The notes under the pieces are model-generated. The model was not told the DNA's origin and ran no database searches. It saw only the letters and a program-made list of their open reading frames with translations. From Desulfuromonas sp. (GTDB lineage: Bacteria; Desulfobacterota; Desulfuromonadia; Desulfuromonadales; Geopsychrobacteraceae), in NCBI GenBank assembly GCA_002869695.1, contig PKUD01000204.1, positions 1 to 64,000 on the forward strand: a stretch of 64,000 nucleotides of DNA, given 5' to 3'. Both the position numbers and the translations under genes were made by a program. Position 1 is the first letter of the stretch; each line of letters starts with the position of its first letter. This document shows, in pieces, positions 45,683 to 54,412 of this stretch.

Positions 45683-47455
45683 ATGCGTAATCTTTTTATT
45701 CTTCTGCTGGTCGGGATGCTTCTTCTGCCAGCGACTGCCATGGCAGCTCCGACCCTTGAGGACCTGCAGCTGAAAATCGAGGATCTGTCCAACGAACTCG
45801 ATGAAATGTATGACATCGTCGAGAAGAACGAGACCCATACCGCCAAAGACCGGATCGAATGGTACGGTGATATGCGCACCAAGGTAGACTCCGTTCACTA
45901 CCAGGACATCACCTGGAACCCGGGGGTTTCGGTTGACCTGTTCCAGTTCCGCGACGATGTTTTCGCTGGAAATATCCTCGCTCTTGATCCGAGCACTGGA
46001 CAGCCGGTCGCAGGGACACCACTGGCCAACTTTGCGGCCACCTATCCCCAGCATCTGATGGCTTTCATGCAGGGAGTTCAAAACAACACTCTTCCGGCTG
46101 TTGGCGCCTTCTCGATGCTCGGTCTCGATCTCGGGGAAAGTGCTGGCAAGGGCGACCTCAACAACGACATTCTCTACACCACCCGCCTGCGTCTCGGCAT
46201 GAAGGCAGAAGTGTGGAAGAACGTCAACTTCTCCGGCCGCCTCTCCATGTACAAGAACTGGGGCGACTCCACCGGTATCAAAGTGTTCGATTCCTGGGAC
46301 GCTTTTACCATGGACGGCACCAACGGTGGCAACACCAGCGGCGACTGGCTGCGGGTTGAGCGCGCCTACTTCGACTGGAAAGACATTGGCGGTTCCGACT
46401 TCTACCTGTCGATCGGCCGGCGCCCCTCGACCTACGGCCCGCCCAGTCAATTCCGCGAGAACGAGATGCGCGGCGGCACCCCTTCAGGGCATCTGGTGCA
46501 TTTCAACTTTGACGGCATCACCGCCGGGTACAAACTGAGCAAACTGACCGGCATCGAAGGCCAGACGGTTCGCTTCTGCTACGGACAGGGTTTCGAATCC
46601 CAGTATGGCAACGGCGAACTTTACAACACCAACGACTTCGCCACCAAGGACACGCACCTCGGCGGAATCAACTTCGATATCCTCAACGACGGCACCAACT
46701 TCCTGCAGCTGACCGCCTTCGGTGCCATGGACGTGGTTGACGGCTTCAAGGGTGAATTTGCTTTCCCGTCTCAACTGATGCCCCTGTTCGCCCCGACCAT
46801 CAACCAGGACGCGCAGAACTTCCCGAACATGAACTTCCAGGTCCGTTATCAGCCCAGCACCGTTATCGGCGACATCCTCCTCGGCGGCCTCGGTTACGTC
46901 CGCCAGGAAGAGAACGGCGTCAATTACTTCGCCTCGCTCGCTTATACCCAGCTGCGCCCGAACGGCGATGCCGGTCTGTTCGGCGGCATGGGCAGCGACA
47001 ACCTGTACGTTGCGACTGCCATTGATACAGATGGCGACGGAACTGAAGATCAAATCATGCCGATGCCGACCAACAAAGTCGCTGACGATTCCAACCAGGA
47101 CGGTTACGGCGTCTATGTCGGCATCCAGATTCCTTCCCCGGGTGGCAAGGTCGGTCTCGAGTACAACTACGGTTCCGAGTACTGGGCACCGTTTACCCAG
47201 GCGCAGGATGACGTGATCGGCAGCAAGCTGGCCACCCGCGGTCATGTTGGCGAAGCGTACTATATCTTCGACATCAACCCGAACATGTTCATTAAAGTCG
47301 GCGGCCTGTACTATGACTACGAGTACACCGGCAGCGGCTCCCCTGTTGGAACTCCTCAGAAGGTTGATGACGTACTGGATGGTACAGCTGTTTCACTGCT
47401 TCCCGTTGCAGATACAGCATGGGATGGTTATGCGTCTTTGACCGTCAAGTTCTAG
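45683..47455 (+). CDS. DUF3373-family outer-membrane porin
   Basis: Predicted 590 aa. Signal peptide 1-21, then a short coiled coil (LEDLQLKIEDLSNELDEMYDIVEKNE, about 25-50) like the peptidoglycan- or trimer-forming stalk of some porins, then a beta-barrel of many amphipathic strands ending in DGYASLTVKF with a terminal Phe, the BamA-recognised end. The block FYLSIGRRPSTYGPPSQFREN is a family marker. No CxxCH motif, so not a cytochrome itself. AGGAGG lies before the ATG, 35 nt after the cytochrome gene. Likely passes a substrate or houses part of an electron route; unproven. Confidence 0.85.
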   Translation: MRNLFILLLVGMLLLPATAMAAPTLEDLQLKIEDLSNELDEMYDIVEKNETHTAKDRIEWYGDMRTKVDSVHYQDITWNPGVSVDLFQFRDDVFAGNILALDPSTGQPVAGTPLANFAATYPQHLMAFMQGVQNNTLPAVGAFSMLGLDLGESAGKGDLNNDILYTTRLRLGMKAEVWKNVNFSGRLSMYKNWGDSTGIKVFDSWDAFTMDGTNGGNTSGDWLRVERAYFDWKDIGGSDFYLSIGRRPSTYGPPSQFRENEMRGGTPSGHLVHFNFDGITAGYKLSKLTGIEGQTVRFCYGQGFESQYGNGELYNTNDFATKDTHLGGINFDILNDGTNFLQLTAFGAMDVVDGFKGEFAFPSQLMPLFAPTINQDAQNFPNMNFQVRYQPSTVIGDILLGGLGYVRQEENGVNYFASLAYTQLRPNGDAGLFGGMGSDNLYVATAIDTDGDGTEDQIMPMPTNKVADDSNQDGYGVYVGIQIPSPGGKVGLEYNYGSEYWAPFTQAQDDVIGSKLATRGHVGEAYYIFDINPNMFIKVGGLYYDYEYTGSGSPVGTPQKVDDVLDGTAVSLLPVADTAWDGYASLTVKF

Positions 47456-47466
47456 GTTAGACCCCC

Positions 47467-47498
47467 AAGGAAAGAGGAGACATCTCCTCTTTCCTTTT
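47467..47498 (+). terminator. Hairpin terminator after the porin gene
   Basis: 12- to 14-bp stem (47467-47480 with 47483-47496) ending in TTTT. It overlaps a possible promoter for the next gene (TTGACC at 47497-47502, TATATG at 47520), implying the octaheme gene has its own start as well as read-through. Confidence 0.7.
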
Positions 47499-47635
47499 GA
47501 CCAAAAACATCTAAATATATATATGTCTGACTGTTTAGTGAAAGACGTTCCTCATCTGTTAAACTGTCACGCTGAAACAGGCCGCGACTGAATACAGGGT
47601 CGCCGCAAACTTTAGATTTATACGTGGAGAAAAAA

Positions 47636-49006
47636 ATGCACTTGAAACGGAATCTTACAATCCTGCTGGTAATGGTCCTGCTGGCCCTGCCGACTCTCGT
47701 CCTCGCAAGTACGCACAAAGACCGCATCGAAGGTCCGATCAACAGCGGCACCGAAGCGACCCAGAAATGCCTTGAGTGCCATGAAGATGCTGCGACCGAT
47801 TTCATGAAGACCAGTCACTGGAACTGGAGTCTCGAGCAGGAGATAGACGGCAAGATCTATCAACGCGGCAAGCGGAACGCCCTGAATAACTACTGCACCA
47901 GCGTTGCTTCCAATGAAGACTCCTGCGCACGCTGCCATGCCGGATACGGCATGAGCGACGCCAACACCTACGACTTCAGCAACAAGTCGAACGTTGACTG
48001 TCTGGTATGCCATGACACTACCGGCACCTACGCCAAGGCAACCAGCGGTGGCGGCATCCCGAAGGAGAAAGTCAACCTGCTGCAAGTTGCCCAGAACGTC
48101 GGACTGCCGATGCGGGAAAACTGCGGTGCCTGCCACTTCTTCGGCGGCGGCGGGGATGCGGTCAAGCACGGCGATCTTGATGGCTCCATGTTCTACCCGG
48201 AAAAGTCGACCGATATCCACATGGCCGCCGATGGCAACGACTTCGTCTGCCAGACCTGCCACGTCACCAAAAACCATGAAATTCCAGGGAATTCCATGGG
48301 AGTTTCGCCGGTCGGCATAAGCGAACTCGACTGCTCCGAATGTCACGACGCGCCGCATACAGAGTCACGGCTCAATGCCCATGTTGACAAAGTCGCCTGC
48401 CAGACCTGCCACATCCCGACCTACTCCAAAGAACGCGCCACCAAAATCTGGTGGGACTGGTCGACCGCCGGTGATCAGTCTCGCGAGGAAGTCACCGATG
48501 AGTACGGCAAGCATACCTATGTCACCAAAAAGGGTGACATGAAGTATGGCATGAATCTGTCCCCGGAATATGCCTGGTATACCGACGGCAAAAACCAGGC
48601 ATATATCCGCGGTGAAAAATTCGACCCGAGCAAGCCGCTGATCATGGCTGCCCCGATAGCGACTAGAGCGGATAGCGGAGCCAAAGTTTACCCCTTCAAG
48701 GTCATGCGCGGCAAGCAGATCTACGACAGCAAGAACAACATCCTGATTACCGCTCACCTGGTCGGTGAGGACGGCTTCTGGAAAACGTTCGACTGGAACA
48801 AGGCCGCGGAAATCGGCATGAAGGCCTCCGGCCTGCCCTACAGCGGCGAATACGGCTTCGCCGAAACCGTCATGTACTGGCGCCTGAACCACCAGGTATC
48901 ACCAAAAGAAGAAGCTCTCCAGTGTCTCGATTGCCACGGCGACAGCGGTCGCCTTGACTGGCAGGCTCTCGGCTACAAGGGCGACCCGATGGGTGGTGCC
49001 ATGTAA
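47636..49006 (+). CDS. Octaheme c-type cytochrome, tetrathionate reductase (OTR) family
   Basis: Predicted 456 aa from the ATG at 47636 (GGAG 6 nt upstream; a GTG four codons earlier overlaps that site). Signal peptide 1-24. Eight CxxCH motifs at about residues 45, 97, 122, 163, 205, 233, 255 and 430, the OTR number; the long gap before the last heme is notable. Shewanella OTR reduces tetrathionate, nitrite and hydroxylamine in the periplasm; this enzyme may reduce a similar S or N oxyanion. The 180 nt before it hold a terminator and a possible promoter. Confidence 0.92.
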   Translation: MHLKRNLTILLVMVLLALPTLVLASTHKDRIEGPINSGTEATQKCLECHEDAATDFMKTSHWNWSLEQEIDGKIYQRGKRNALNNYCTSVASNEDSCARCHAGYGMSDANTYDFSNKSNVDCLVCHDTTGTYAKATSGGGIPKEKVNLLQVAQNVGLPMRENCGACHFFGGGGDAVKHGDLDGSMFYPEKSTDIHMAADGNDFVCQTCHVTKNHEIPGNSMGVSPVGISELDCSECHDAPHTESRLNAHVDKVACQTCHIPTYSKERATKIWWDWSTAGDQSREEVTDEYGKHTYVTKKGDMKYGMNLSPEYAWYTDGKNQAYIRGEKFDPSKPLIMAAPIATRADSGAKVYPFKVMRGKQIYDSKNNILITAHLVGEDGFWKTFDWNKAAEIGMKASGLPYSGEYGFAETVMYWRLNHQVSPKEEALQCLDCHGDSGRLDWQALGYKGDPMGGAM

Positions 49007-49032
49007 GCATATGCTTTCATAGGTAAAAAGAG

Positions 49033-49063
49033 AGGCTCCCGTTTTTTCGGGGGCCTTTTTTTT
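49033..49063 (+). terminator. Terminator of the cytochrome operon
   Basis: 9-bp stem with one G-U (AGGCTCCCG / CGGGGGCCT), T-rich loop, then T8. Confidence 0.9.
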
Positions 49064-49237
49064 CGGCAAGAAATCAGTCAGACCGCTTGACTTAGTTTTG
49101 ACCTTTGCCTGTTTCTATGCTTTTATGAAAAGAGATGTTTGCGCTCGGTAGAAGCTCCGGACTGGAGAGTGGCCGGTGGCCCCCCCACCCCTCCGACAAC
49201 AGTCCGTTTCTTCCATTTCCAGATCGACATACTGCCT

Positions 49238-50971
49238 ATGCAGGATAATTTTTTTCACATTATCAGCGCCCTTGCTGTCATTCTGATCGGTGCGTTACTC
49301 GGCGGCCGGTTTGCCAGCTTATGTCGGATTCCGCGGGTCACCGGCTACCTGCTGGCCGGTCTGCTGGTCGGTCCTTCCTTTGCTGACCTGTTCGGCTTCC
49401 CTCACCTGGTCACCCATTATGCCCTGGGCGAATTGCGGCTGATTTCCGATGTGGCTCTCGCGCTGATCCTGATGAATATCGGCGGGCAGCTGCGGACCGA
49501 AAACCTGCGCCGCTGGAAACACCGGATCGCTGTCTTTTCGCTCGGCGAAATACTGGTCACCACCCTCTGTGTCGGCTTTTCCGTCTTTGCCGTCAACCTG
49601 CTGTTATTACAGACCACGGTCGGTTCGTTGAGCCTGCTGCAGACTTCAACCTACTTCGGTATCTTCGCCGGGATTATCGGTGTCGCCACCGCACCTGCCG
49701 CAACTCTGATGGTCATTCGTGAATATGAAGCGGAAGGACCGGTGACCTCCTCGGTTCTTACCCTGGTCGGGATGAACAACCTGGCCTCGGTCCTCTGCTT
49801 CGGCATCGCAGTTCACCTGCTGGTGACCCCCGACGCACAGTTCAGCGGACTGCTGCATAGCACGCTCACACCCATTCTGGTCGGTGGCTGTATCGGCTTT
49901 GCGATGTCGGTCTGGGCTCAGCGGATGGAACTGGTCAGCGAGCATAAAATTCTGCTGCTCGGTGGCGTGACCGCCGTCGCTGCCATCTGTCGTGCCTTCG
50001 GCATAGAGCCGCTGCTGGCCTGCATGGCTCTCGGCATGGTCCTGGCCAACAGTTCGCCGCGTTGGACCCGACTTGTCACGTCGCTGAGCCAGATCGACTA
50101 TCCGTTGTATGTTGTCTTCTTTGTCCTGGCCGGTGCCAACCTGCACATCGAAACCCTGGGCCATATCGGACTGCTCGGTGTTGCCTACGTCATCTCGCGC
50201 ACCGCAGGCAAGCTGCTCGGCGCCCGACTCGGCGCCCGACTCGGCAGATTCGGCCGTCGCGAACAGAGGTGGGTCGGCATGACCCTGCTGGCTCAGGCGG
50301 GAATGGCGATCGGGCTGGCCTCGACTCTGGCCCATAAGTGGCCGGAGGGTGGCCCCTTGATCCAGACGATAGTTCTCGGTTCAGTGGTTGTCTTCGAGCT
50401 GTTCGGTCCGCTGACCGTTCGTCACGGCCTGGTCAAGGCGGGCGAAGTACCGATCCTCTCGCTGTTGCGCAAACGGGCGCCACAGGGAGCGATGGAGGGG
50501 CTGCACAGTGTCGCCCACCATTTCCGCTCGTCACTCGGATTGCCGGCCGGTCACAATGTGGACAATCCGGGAGATATCCTGGTCCGCCATATCATGCGCC
50601 GCAACGTGGAAACCATCCATCACGCCACTCCCTTCCAAGAGCTATTACACATCATCGCCCATAGCCGCTATGATCGGTTCCCGGTGGTAAACGACGAACA
50701 TGACTTCGTCGGCATCATCAACTACACGGAAATCCGCAACCTGCTGTTCGACCCGTCATTATCGAATCTGCTGGTCGCCAGCGACCTGGTCTCCTCAAGC
50801 CACCACGCCATTCCGCCCGACACACCGCTTCGCGAAGCACTGAAAACTTTGCAGAAAAAGAGGAATATCAGCTACTTTCCGGTTATTGACCCGGACGAGC
50901 CCAAAAAACTGCTTGGCATCCTCAGCCAGAATGATGTGCTCTCCGCCTTCCGCCGACTTGATCTGGAGTAA
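49238..50971 (+). CDS. CPA2-family cation:proton antiporter with CBS domains
   Basis: Predicted 577 aa from the ATG at 49238; an in-frame extension to 49139 lacks membrane-protein character. About 12 helices in the N-terminal 400 residues with the KefB/NhaS3-like pattern RIPRVTGYLLAGLLVGP and GMVLANSSPRW. Residues about 435-575 form a CBS-domain pair (DILVRHIMRRNVETIHHATPFQELLHI ... RYDRFPVVNDEHDFVGIINYTEIRN; PPDTPLREALKTLQKKRNISYFPVID) that may bind adenosine nucleotides. Moves K+ or Na+ against protons across the inner membrane. No Shine-Dalgarno is obvious. Confidence 0.9.
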   Translation: MQDNFFHIISALAVILIGALLGGRFASLCRIPRVTGYLLAGLLVGPSFADLFGFPHLVTHYALGELRLISDVALALILMNIGGQLRTENLRRWKHRIAVFSLGEILVTTLCVGFSVFAVNLLLLQTTVGSLSLLQTSTYFGIFAGIIGVATAPAATLMVIREYEAEGPVTSSVLTLVGMNNLASVLCFGIAVHLLVTPDAQFSGLLHSTLTPILVGGCIGFAMSVWAQRMELVSEHKILLLGGVTAVAAICRAFGIEPLLACMALGMVLANSSPRWTRLVTSLSQIDYPLYVVFFVLAGANLHIETLGHIGLLGVAYVISRTAGKLLGARLGARLGRFGRREQRWVGMTLLAQAGMAIGLASTLAHKWPEGGPLIQTIVLGSVVVFELFGPLTVRHGLVKAGEVPILSLLRKRAPQGAMEGLHSVAHHFRSSLGLPAGHNVDNPGDILVRHIMRRNVETIHHATPFQELLHIIAHSRYDRFPVVNDEHDFVGIINYTEIRNLLFDPSLSNLLVASDLVSSSHHAIPPDTPLREALKTLQKKRNISYFPVIDPDEPKKLLGILSQNDVLSAFRRLDLE

Positions 50972-50984
50972 CTCCCTAACAGCA

Positions 50985-51006
50985 AAAGCCCTCGCTTGAG
51001 GGCTTT
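50985..51006 (+). terminator. Terminator of the antiporter gene
   Basis: Perfect 9-bp stem AAAGCCCTC / GAGGGCTTT with loop GCTT, 14 nt after the stop; T-tract is short. Confidence 0.75.
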
Positions 51007-51070
51007 ATCATCACATCGCCGAAACGCCTCGGCAGTCTCTGTTGTGGAGGGGCCAGGGCAGACTGAGTCT

Positions 51071-51319
51071 TTATTGCTTTGCTTTCGTTAAATGTGAATC
51101 AAGGGTACAGATCGGACAATCTTCGTCCGTTTTGATGTAATAGGTCATGCACTCCTCATAGCGTGCTGCTTCATCGGCCTCACCGGCAAGCTCCCGCGCA
51201 TGTTCCCGACAATGGTGATCATACTTATCGAACAGGGATTGCATCCGAGCCTGTTCAGCGCCCGTAGCACATGCGCCCAGGAGAAATATCAGCATCAGAC
51301 CCCACGCCAACCCTTTCAT
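51071..51319 (-). CDS. Small cysteine-containing lipoprotein
   Basis: Predicted 82 aa. Lipoprotein signal ending LIFLLGAC with lipobox Cys17. The mature part is charged and helical (ARMQSLFDKYDHHCREHARELAGEADEAARYEECMTYYIKTDEDCPIC) with several Cys/His residues that could bind metal or form disulfides. Not recognised. Stands alone between two terminators. Confidence 0.65.
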   Translation of the reverse strand: MKGLAWGLMLIFLLGACATGAEQARMQSLFDKYDHHCREHARELAGEADEAARYEECMTYYIKTDEDCPICTLDSHLTKAKQ

Positions 51320-51445
51320 GGCGCTACCCCCTTTCCCTCTGGCCTTGGCCCCTTACACTAGAATTTTATCACTGCACAGTCCCCAGACAAGGCAAGAGCA
51401 GAAAGATTTCAAGGGGGAAAAAGCAGAAAGACCGCTGCCGGAAAA

Positions 51446-51478
51446 AAACGGGGGTGCTTCAGTGAAGCACCCCCGTTT
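51446..51478 (-). terminator. Terminator of the tol-pal operon
   Basis: Perfect 15-bp stem (51446-51460 with 51464-51478), loop of 3, followed on the minus strand by a run of T (51442-51448). Lies 22 nt after the cpoB stop. Confidence 0.92.
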
Positions 51479-51499
51479 CGCTATGCTATGGCCGGCCTG

Positions 51500-52357
51500 T
51501 TATCCTTTGGAGAGGGCTTCGATCTGCTGCTTGGCGTTCTCTGCTTCGGGGGATTTCGGGAAGGTGTTAATCACCTTCTGGAACGTGGTGAGGGCATTAC
51601 GATTGTCGCCCAGGCTTTTAAAGGAGAAAGCCTGCTTGAACATCGCTGAAGCGGCTTTCGGGTGATTAGGGTAACGTTGAATCACATCCTGAAACTGCAG
51701 AATAGCCCGTTCATATTCTTTTTCGCCGTAGAGGGCTTCACCAATCCAGTAGACGGCATTGACCAGCAGGTCATGCTTCGGATACTGCTTGATAAACCCT
51801 TCGAGCTGCTGCCGCCCGGCGGCATATTGCTGCTGATTGCGAATTTTATCAAGACCCTGCTTGTATAACTGCTCAGCACTGTCCGCCGAGGAGGCGATCT
51901 TGGCCGTTGACGACGCAGAAGCAACCTGCTCAGCAGGCTGTTGCACCACAGCCGCTTTCTGCTGTTGCTCAAGCCGCTGTTCGAGCTTCATGGTCCGCTC
52001 CTCAAGAGCGCTCACCTGCATTCCCAGGTCTTCGCGAACCAGACCAAAATCATCACCACGCTGCTGATTCTCACGGGCCAGATCATCCAGTCGTCCATAG
52101 ATCGACTGAAACTCAACCCGTAGCGTATCTAGCCCGGACTGCAGTTCCGCCTGCTGGCGGCTGAGAGCTTCTATCTGTTGCCGCGAAGGGCCGCCCCCGT
52201 CCTGCAGAATTTCAGCATTCCCCTGTTCCACCTGAGCCAGTCGCCGCTTCATCTCCTCAAGATCCATTTCCATACGCAACTGGCTCTGGCTGGGGGGCAG
52301 ACAACCTGCCAACACCAGCAACAAAAGCGGTACTGTCAGCAACTGAATCGGCTTCAT
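51500..52357 (-). CDS. cpoB: Cell division coordinator CpoB (YbgF)
   Basis: Predicted 285 aa. Lipoprotein-type signal (LLLLVLAGC) where E. coli CpoB is soluble. Residues 24-110 are a coiled coil (LRMEMDLEEMKRRLAQVEQGNAEIL) for trimerisation; residues 160-280 carry TPR units (LYKQGLDKIRNQQQYAAGRQQLEGFIKQYPKHDLLVNAVYWIGEALYGEKEYERAI). It couples Tol-Pal constriction to PBP1-type murein synthesis. Last gene of tol-pal, separated from pal by a partial terminator. Confidence 0.9.
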   Translation of the reverse strand: MKPIQLLTVPLLLLVLAGCLPPSQSQLRMEMDLEEMKRRLAQVEQGNAEILQDGGGPSRQQIEALSRQQAELQSGLDTLRVEFQSIYGRLDDLARENQQRGDDFGLVREDLGMQVSALEERTMKLEQRLEQQQKAAVVQQPAEQVASASSTAKIASSADSAEQLYKQGLDKIRNQQQYAAGRQQLEGFIKQYPKHDLLVNAVYWIGEALYGEKEYERAILQFQDVIQRYPNHPKAASAMFKQAFSFKSLGDNRNALTTFQKVINTFPKSPEAENAKQQIEALSKG

Positions 52358-52378
52358 TATTCCTCCTTACCACGAAAA

Positions 52379-52410
52379 AAAAGGGCCGCACACCTCTGCA
52401 CGACCCTTTT
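52379..52410 (-). terminator. Hairpin between pal and cpoB
   Basis: 10-bp stem with one G-U (52379-52388 with 52401-52410), followed on the minus strand by T8. Probably lowers read-through from pal into cpoB. Confidence 0.75.
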
Positions 52411-52426
52411 CCGTTGGAATCATCAA

Positions 52427-52993
52427 TTAGCGCTGCAGGGTAAATTCCGCCCGACGGTTCTTGGACCAGGCCTCTTCAGTTCCACCCATGTCGAGAGGGA
52501 CTTCCTCACCGTAGGAAATGGTGCTGAGCTGGTCCATCGGCACTCCGAGGGAAATCAAGTAGTTCCGGGTGGCAAGGGCACGCTTTTCCCCCAACGCCAG
52601 GTTATACTCATCGGAACCGCGCTCATCACAGTGCCCTTCCACGACAACCTTGAGAGCAGGTGCAGCTTTCAACAGCTGAGCATTGGCATAGAGGGTATCC
52701 TGGGCGGCCTTGGTCAGAACATACTGATCGTATTCGAAATGAATCCGGGTCAGCTTGCGCACCAGGGTTTCTGCTTCCATCATCGCCGGCTCGGTCTCCG
52801 CAACAGCGACATCGGAAACGGCCTGTTCTTCAACGGATGAAATCTGCTGCTCTTGCATCTGGGTTTCTTCCACCGCCTGGGTACCACCGGCCGCCTGGGA
52901 ATCGTCCATAGCCGCTTTCTTGGCACACCCGGTCGCCAGCAGGGTAACCAGCGCGAACAGAATAAACATCCGTGTCAGGGTCATACTTTGCAT
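52427..52993 (-). CDS. pal: Peptidoglycan-associated lipoprotein Pal
   Basis: Predicted 188 aa from the ATG at 52993 (AGGAG upstream); an extension to 53026 is less likely. Signal ends LLATGC, lipobox. A low-complexity Gln/Glu-rich linker follows, then the OmpA-like domain with IHFEYDQYVLT, VEGHCDERGSDEYNLALGEKRA and LSTISYGEE, where Asp and Arg bind diaminopimelate of peptidoglycan. Anchors the outer membrane and works with TolB. Confidence 0.95.
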   Translation of the reverse strand: MQSMTLTRMFILFALVTLLATGCAKKAAMDDSQAAGGTQAVEETQMQEQQISSVEEQAVSDVAVAETEPAMMEAETLVRKLTRIHFEYDQYVLTKAAQDTLYANAQLLKAAPALKVVVEGHCDERGSDEYNLALGEKRALATRNYLISLGVPMDQLSTISYGEEVPLDMGGTEEAWSKNRRAEFTLQR

Positions 52994-53113
52994 AATGCTC
53001 CACTCCTTTCGCTTGCGCGATAGCAAAAAATCAGACGTTGTGTTTGATCTTTCTCGTTAAAAATATCGGACCATTATACAAAAAGCTCATATAAAAACAA
53101 CTGTTCTTCCCAC

Positions 53114-54412
53114 CTACCAGTGCCCGGACCAGGCCGGGTGGCTGTCATCACCACCCGGAGCTGAAATCCGCCGGGTACCGGTGCCGTCGGCACGCATCAG
53201 ATAGATCGATTTCTCGTTGTTATGGTCCAGAGAATAAACCAGGAAACGGCCATCCGGACTCCAGCGGGGATGTTCTTTGTTCCCGGGACCGAACGTCAGT
53301 CGTCGCTGGTCAGTTCCATCCGGCTTAATCGTGTAGATATCAAAACGCTTATCTTCCAGACGCGAGAAAGCAATCCGCTTTCCGTCCGGGCTCCAGGCCG
53401 GGGTTGCATTGTATTTACCGTCAAAGGTCAGCCTTCTGACCTCCAAACTGTCCAGTTTGACGATATAGACATGCGGATTGCCGCGCCGGTCAGAGACAAA
53501 GGCGATTTCATTGCCGGCCGGACTCCAGCTCGGATCGACATCAATCCCCCAGTGGTTGGTCAAACGCTTGTGAATTGTTCCGTCGGTGCCCAGCAGGTAC
53601 AACTCGGAGTTCTTGTCCTTGGAGAGGGTCACAGCGACCTCGCGGCCATCTGGGCTGTAACGGCCACCGATATTGAGCCCTTTCCGGTGCGACAGCCGGG
53701 ATTCGCGACCGGTATAGATCTCCTTGCGGAACAGGTCCGGATTGCCATTCTTATAGGAGGTAAACAGCAGTTCCTTCCCGACCGGTGAAAAGTCCGGATT
53801 GAGAACAATCTTTCGGTGGCTGGTCAGCCGGACCGGGGCATGGCCGTCGACCTCCATCAGGTACAGTTCCTTTTTCCCGGTCCGGTTGGAGATATAGGCA
53901 ATCCGACTCGAAAACGGCCCCTTGGTTCCCGTCAGGCTGAGCAACACCTGGTCGGCAAAGGTATGGGCGATCCGGCGGGCCTCGTCGAGTTTGCCGATAT
54001 AGCGCCTCCCGGTCAGCATTCGCCGCGCGACCACATCAAACAGACGGGCCTCGATAATCAGTCTGTCTCCCTCGACCCGGTAGCCCCCCTTGATGACCGC
54101 CTCGGCACCAAGCAGTTTCCATTGAGCGAAATCGACCTGCACGCTGCTCAACCCTAAGCTCTCTGCATCCGACAGGAATGCGCCACGATCCACCAGACTG
54201 AACAGCCCGGACAGGCTGAGATCCGCCTCCAGAACCGCGTCAATCTCCTGCGCAATTTCAGGTTTGATTGGCCCCATCGGCAGAAAAGAGGTCAGCGCCA
54301 ATGGAATTTCCTGCTCTCCCGGGGCACTGATTTCAATCTTCACAGCCCAGGCAGACGAAAGGCTTGTCAACAGGAGTGCTACGATAACCAGAAATAATCT
54401 TCCATTTTTCAT
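53114..54412 (-). CDS. tolB: Tol-Pal system beta-propeller protein TolB
   Basis: Predicted 432 aa. Signal peptide 1-23, an N-terminal alpha/beta domain (about 25-160) and a six-bladed propeller with repeated SPDGK-type blades (NPDFSPVGKELLFTS, YSPDGREVAVTLS, SWSPAGNEIAFVSDRRG, AWSPDGKRIAFSR, RWSPDGRFLVYS). Periplasmic link between TolA and Pal. Its start overlaps the tolA stop by 1 nt. Confidence 0.96.
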   Translation of the reverse strand: MKNGRLFLVIVALLLTSLSSAWAVKIEISAPGEQEIPLALTSFLPMGPIKPEIAQEIDAVLEADLSLSGLFSLVDRGAFLSDAESLGLSSVQVDFAQWKLLGAEAVIKGGYRVEGDRLIIEARLFDVVARRMLTGRRYIGKLDEARRIAHTFADQVLLSLTGTKGPFSSRIAYISNRTGKKELYLMEVDGHAPVRLTSHRKIVLNPDFSPVGKELLFTSYKNGNPDLFRKEIYTGRESRLSHRKGLNIGGRYSPDGREVAVTLSKDKNSELYLLGTDGTIHKRLTNHWGIDVDPSWSPAGNEIAFVSDRRGNPHVYIVKLDSLEVRRLTFDGKYNATPAWSPDGKRIAFSRLEDKRFDIYTIKPDGTDQRRLTFGPGNKEHPRWSPDGRFLVYSLDHNNEKSIYLMRADGTGTRRISAPGGDDSHPAWSGHW

